From Fusobacterium sp. (GTDB lineage Bacteria; Fusobacteriota; Fusobacteriia; Fusobacteriales; Fusobacteriaceae), in contig JAGYHM010000062.1 of the NCBI GenBank assembly GCA_018457305.1, forward strand, positions 1 to 6,764: DNA of 6,764 nt, read 5' to 3'. The notes under the pieces were generated by a model. The model had not been told where the DNA came from, ran no database searches, and saw nothing but the letters and a program-made list of their open reading frames with translations. Shown in pieces: positions 5,288 to 6,764 of the stretch (position 1 is the first letter of the stretch; the number at the start of each line of letters is the position of its first letter). The translations under genes were made by a program, and so were the position numbers.

Positions 5288-5869
5288 TCATTTTTTTATT
5301 AAATTTTCAACTTTTTCTAAAAGTTCCTCTAAACTTCCATTATTTTCTATAATATAATCTGATTTTTTCATTTTTTCTTCATTTGATAATTGAGATGAAA
5401 TTATTTTTTTTGCAAGTTCTTCACTCACATTATCTCTCTTTTTTATTCTTTGAATTTGAACACCATAATCTACTACAACTAAAATAATTTTATCACATAG
5501 TTTATCAATTCCACTTTCAAATAAAAGGGGAACATCAAAAACAATAGGCGAAGTGAACGTACTTCCCCCCTTTTTTATATTTTCAAAAAATTTATAGACT
5601 TTTGGATGAATTATAGAATTTAAAATTTTTAATTTCTCTGAATTTTTAAAAACAATCTCTTTCAATTTATTTCTATCTATATTTTTTTTATTATTTCCTT
5701 CTAAAATTTCTTCTCCAAAATTTAAAATTATTTCTTTTTGAACTTCTTCTGTTTCAAAAATTTCTTTTGCAATTTTATCTGCATCATAAATTTTAAATTT
5801 TTTTTCTGCTAAATATTTTGATACAGTACTTTTTCCACTTGCTATTCCACCAGTTAATCCGATTATCAT
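5288..5869 (-). CDS. coaE: Dephospho-CoA kinase
   Basis: A complete 193-residue cytosolic enzyme, close to the family's usual length of about 200. It phosphorylates the ribose 3'-hydroxyl of dephospho-CoA with ATP, the last step of CoA synthesis. Visible motifs: P-loop GGIASGKST at 7-15, DADKIAKE at 29-36, the HP pair at 88-89, DVPLLFE at 112-118, RIKKRD at 141-146, and IIENNG at 173-178. The start is backed by AAGAGG 7 nt upstream. It has its own extended -10 promoter and a terminator-like hairpin downstream, so it is probably monocistronic. Oddity: the loop before DVPLLFE (KKGGSTFTSP, residues 99-108) is encoded by A6G6 followed by a short inverted repeat, and looks a little longer than in E. 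coli CoaE. Confidence 0.95.
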   Translation of the reverse strand: MIIGLTGGIASGKSTVSKYLAEKKFKIYDADKIAKEIFETEEVQKEIILNFGEEILEGNNKKNIDRNKLKEIVFKNSEKLKILNSIIHPKVYKFFENIKKGGSTFTSPIVFDVPLLFESGIDKLCDKIILVVVDYGVQIQRIKKRDNVSEELAKKIISSQLSNEEKMKKSDYIIENNGSLEELLEKVENLIKK

Positions 5870-5901
5870 AAAAAAACCTCTTAAATTTATTTTTGTTTTA
5901 T

Positions 5902-5910
5902 ATTATACCA
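5902..5910 (-). promoter_or_regulatory. Extended -10 promoter element for coaE
   Basis: The minus strand reads TGG-TATAAT (TATAAT at 5902-5907, TG at 5909-5910), a consensus extended -10. No good -35 is seen at 16-18 nt upstream (TAAATT at best), which extended -10 promoters tolerate. The predicted start is near 5895, giving a leader of about 25 nt before the coaE ATG at 5869. It lies just downstream of the rpsO terminator. Confidence 0.65.
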
Positions 5911-5953
5911 TATCATATTTTTTAAATTTATTAAATTATAAAACTATTAAAAT

Positions 5954-5985
5954 ATAAATAAAAAAAGGAGAACTTTTGTTCTCCC
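5954..5985 (-). terminator. Intrinsic terminator of rpsO
   Basis: On the minus strand, GGAGAAC-AAAA-GTTCTCC (arms 5978-5984 and 5967-5973, perfect 7 bp) is followed by seven T residues (5960-5966) and then a further AT-rich tail. It begins 13 nt after the rpsO stop. Confidence 0.93.
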
Positions 5986-5997
5986 TTAAAATTTTGA

Positions 5998-6255
5998 TTA
6001 TTTTCTGATTCCTAATTTTGCTATTAGTGCTCTATATCCATCTAAGTCTTTCTTAGTTAGATAAGCCAATAATCTTTTTCTTTGTCCTACCATTTTTAAT
6101 AAACCTAATCTTGAGTGAAAATCTTTTTTATGCACTCTCAAGTGTTCTGTTAAATGGTTGATTTTTTCTGTTAAAAGAGCTATTTGTACTTCTGTTGAAC
6201 CAGTATCTGCTTCATTTTTTCCAAACTCTTTTATGATTTCTTCTTTTGTTCTCAT
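5998..6255 (-). CDS. rpsO: 30S ribosomal protein S15
   Basis: A complete 85-residue protein, slightly shorter than the usual 88-89 because of a shorter N-terminus. S15 is a primary 16S rRNA-binding protein of the small-subunit platform. The hallmark segments are [19 protein letters not shown] (residues 17-35), [18 protein letters not shown] (42-59) and the C-terminal LIAKLGIRK. The Shine-Dalgarno AGGAGG (6267-6272) lies 11 nt upstream of the ATG. A good promoter lies in the gap after ftsH and a strong terminator follows, so it is likely a single-gene unit. S15 represses its own mRNA in several bacteria; see the leader discussed under findings. Confidence 0.97.
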   Translation of the reverse strand: MRTKEEIIKEFGKNEADTGSTEVQIALLTEKINHLTEHLRVHKKDFHSRLGLLKMVGQRKRLLAYLTKKDLDGYRALIAKLGIRK

Positions 6256-6338
6256 AGCTATTTTTTCCTCCTAAATATTATTATCTAAGCTAAGTAATAC
6301 ATAAGCTACTTGCAAAACTGAGCCTAAATTCCTTTGTA

Positions 6339-6367
6339 ATTCTATCATATTTTTTATTATTTTACAA
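6339..6367 (-). promoter_or_regulatory. Predicted promoter of rpsO
   Basis: The minus strand shows TTGTAA (6362-6367), a 17-nt spacer, and TAGAAT (6339-6344) preceded by TGA, that is, an extended -10. Transcription would start near 6332, giving a leader of about 77 nt before the rpsO ATG. No terminator hairpin is visible between the ftsH stop and this promoter, so some readthrough from ftsH is possible. Confidence 0.65.
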
Positions 6368-6377
6368 ATTTTATTTT

Positions 6378-6764
6378 TTATTTTTCACTTTCTTCTGTTT
6401 CAAATAATTTTGCTTGCTCTGTATCTTCTTTAATTTCTTTTATTTCACTTATTTCTTCAATAATTTTTTCTATATTTTCTTTCTTTAAATCTTCTTCTTT
6501 TTTATTTTCTTGTTTTTCTTTTTCTTCCTCTTGAGCCAGTAACTCTTCTGCTGTAATTTCACCTTCCATTATGGCTTCAAATTCATCTCCCATAATAGTT
6601 TCTTTTTCAAGTAAAACTTTTGTAACAGCTTCTAACTTATCTCTATGCTCATTTAATATATCTATTGCTTTTTTATAAGCATCATTGATGATTTTTCTTA
6701 TCTCATCATCAACTTCTTTTCCAGTTTGCTCACTGTAATATTTTCTTTGGAACATATCTCCATA
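6378..6764 (-). CDS. ftsH: ATP-dependent zinc metalloprotease FtsH, C-terminal 128 residues
   Basis: The gene enters from beyond base 6764 with the frame open to the window edge (Tyr-Gly-Asp before the first visible Met), so the Met at 6755 is internal. The text YGDMF, YYSEQTGKEVDDEIRKII, then LLEKETIMGDEFEAIMEG matches the last helices of the M41 peptidase domain of FtsH. The ATPase domain, the zinc site and the membrane anchors lie outside the window. Family knowledge: FtsH is a hexameric inner-membrane AAA+ protease that degrades misassembled membrane proteins and some regulators. After the conserved core there is a tail of about 55 residues very rich in Glu and Lys (from ELLAQEEEK to ETEESEK), probably disordered or coiled coil. 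The 122-nt gap to rpsO holds the rpsO promoter. Confidence 0.9.
   Translation of the reverse strand, partial: YGDMFQRKYYSEQTGKEVDDEIRKIINDAYKKAIDILNEHRDKLEAVTKVLLEKETIMGDEFEAIMEGEITAEELLAQEEEKEKQENKKEEDLKKENIEKIIEEISEIKEIKEDTEQAKLFETEESEK

Overview
The window is very AT-rich, with A/T-ending codons, long A and T runs, and every supported gene on the minus strand. Together with the protein sequences, this suggests a low-GC anaerobe, most likely a Fusobacterium. That assignment is an inference from protein style and base composition, not from a database search. There are no tRNAs, rRNAs, CRISPR arrays or transposase genes. All coordinates refer to the + strand; transcription runs from high to low coordinates.

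Layout in transcription order: the 3' end of ftsH (6764-6378); a promoter and leader, then rpsO (S15) with a clear intrinsic terminator; coaE with its own extended -10 promoter; a 212-nt gap holding a GC-rich two-hairpin element (probable coaE terminator) and a good sigma70-type promoter overlapped by inverted repeats; then a tightly packed run of peptidase U32 (RlhA/TrhP-like), pgpA, cinA, an XRE-cupin regulator, and the 5' end of a fakA-like gene that leaves the window at base 1. The U32/pgpA junction is a TAATG overlap. The cinA/xre and xre/fakA gaps are 12 and 14 nt. No convincing terminator was seen inside this run, so it is probably one operon.

Functions are housekeeping: membrane protein quality control (FtsH), translation (S15), CoA synthesis (CoaE), probable RNA hydroxylation (U32), phosphatidylglycerol synthesis (PgpA), NMN/nucleotide salvage (CinA) and exogenous fatty acid use (FakA). 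PgpA and FakA both serve membrane lipid metabolism; the XRE-cupin protein may regulate the operon.

The striking part is a 125-residue in-frame insertion in the U32 gene (bases 3240-3614). It lies in the linker between two domains. It is built from a GC-rich two-hairpin element, two 55-bp direct repeats that can fold, and three perfect 60-bp tandem repeats, with every module bounded by the same 9-mer encoding Lys-Glu-Glu. A relative of the two-hairpin element sits about 1.6 kb away in the U32/coaE intergenic gap, where it looks like a terminator. This points to a dispersed palindromic repeat family that can live between genes or be translated inside one. The remaining genes look ordinary and intact.
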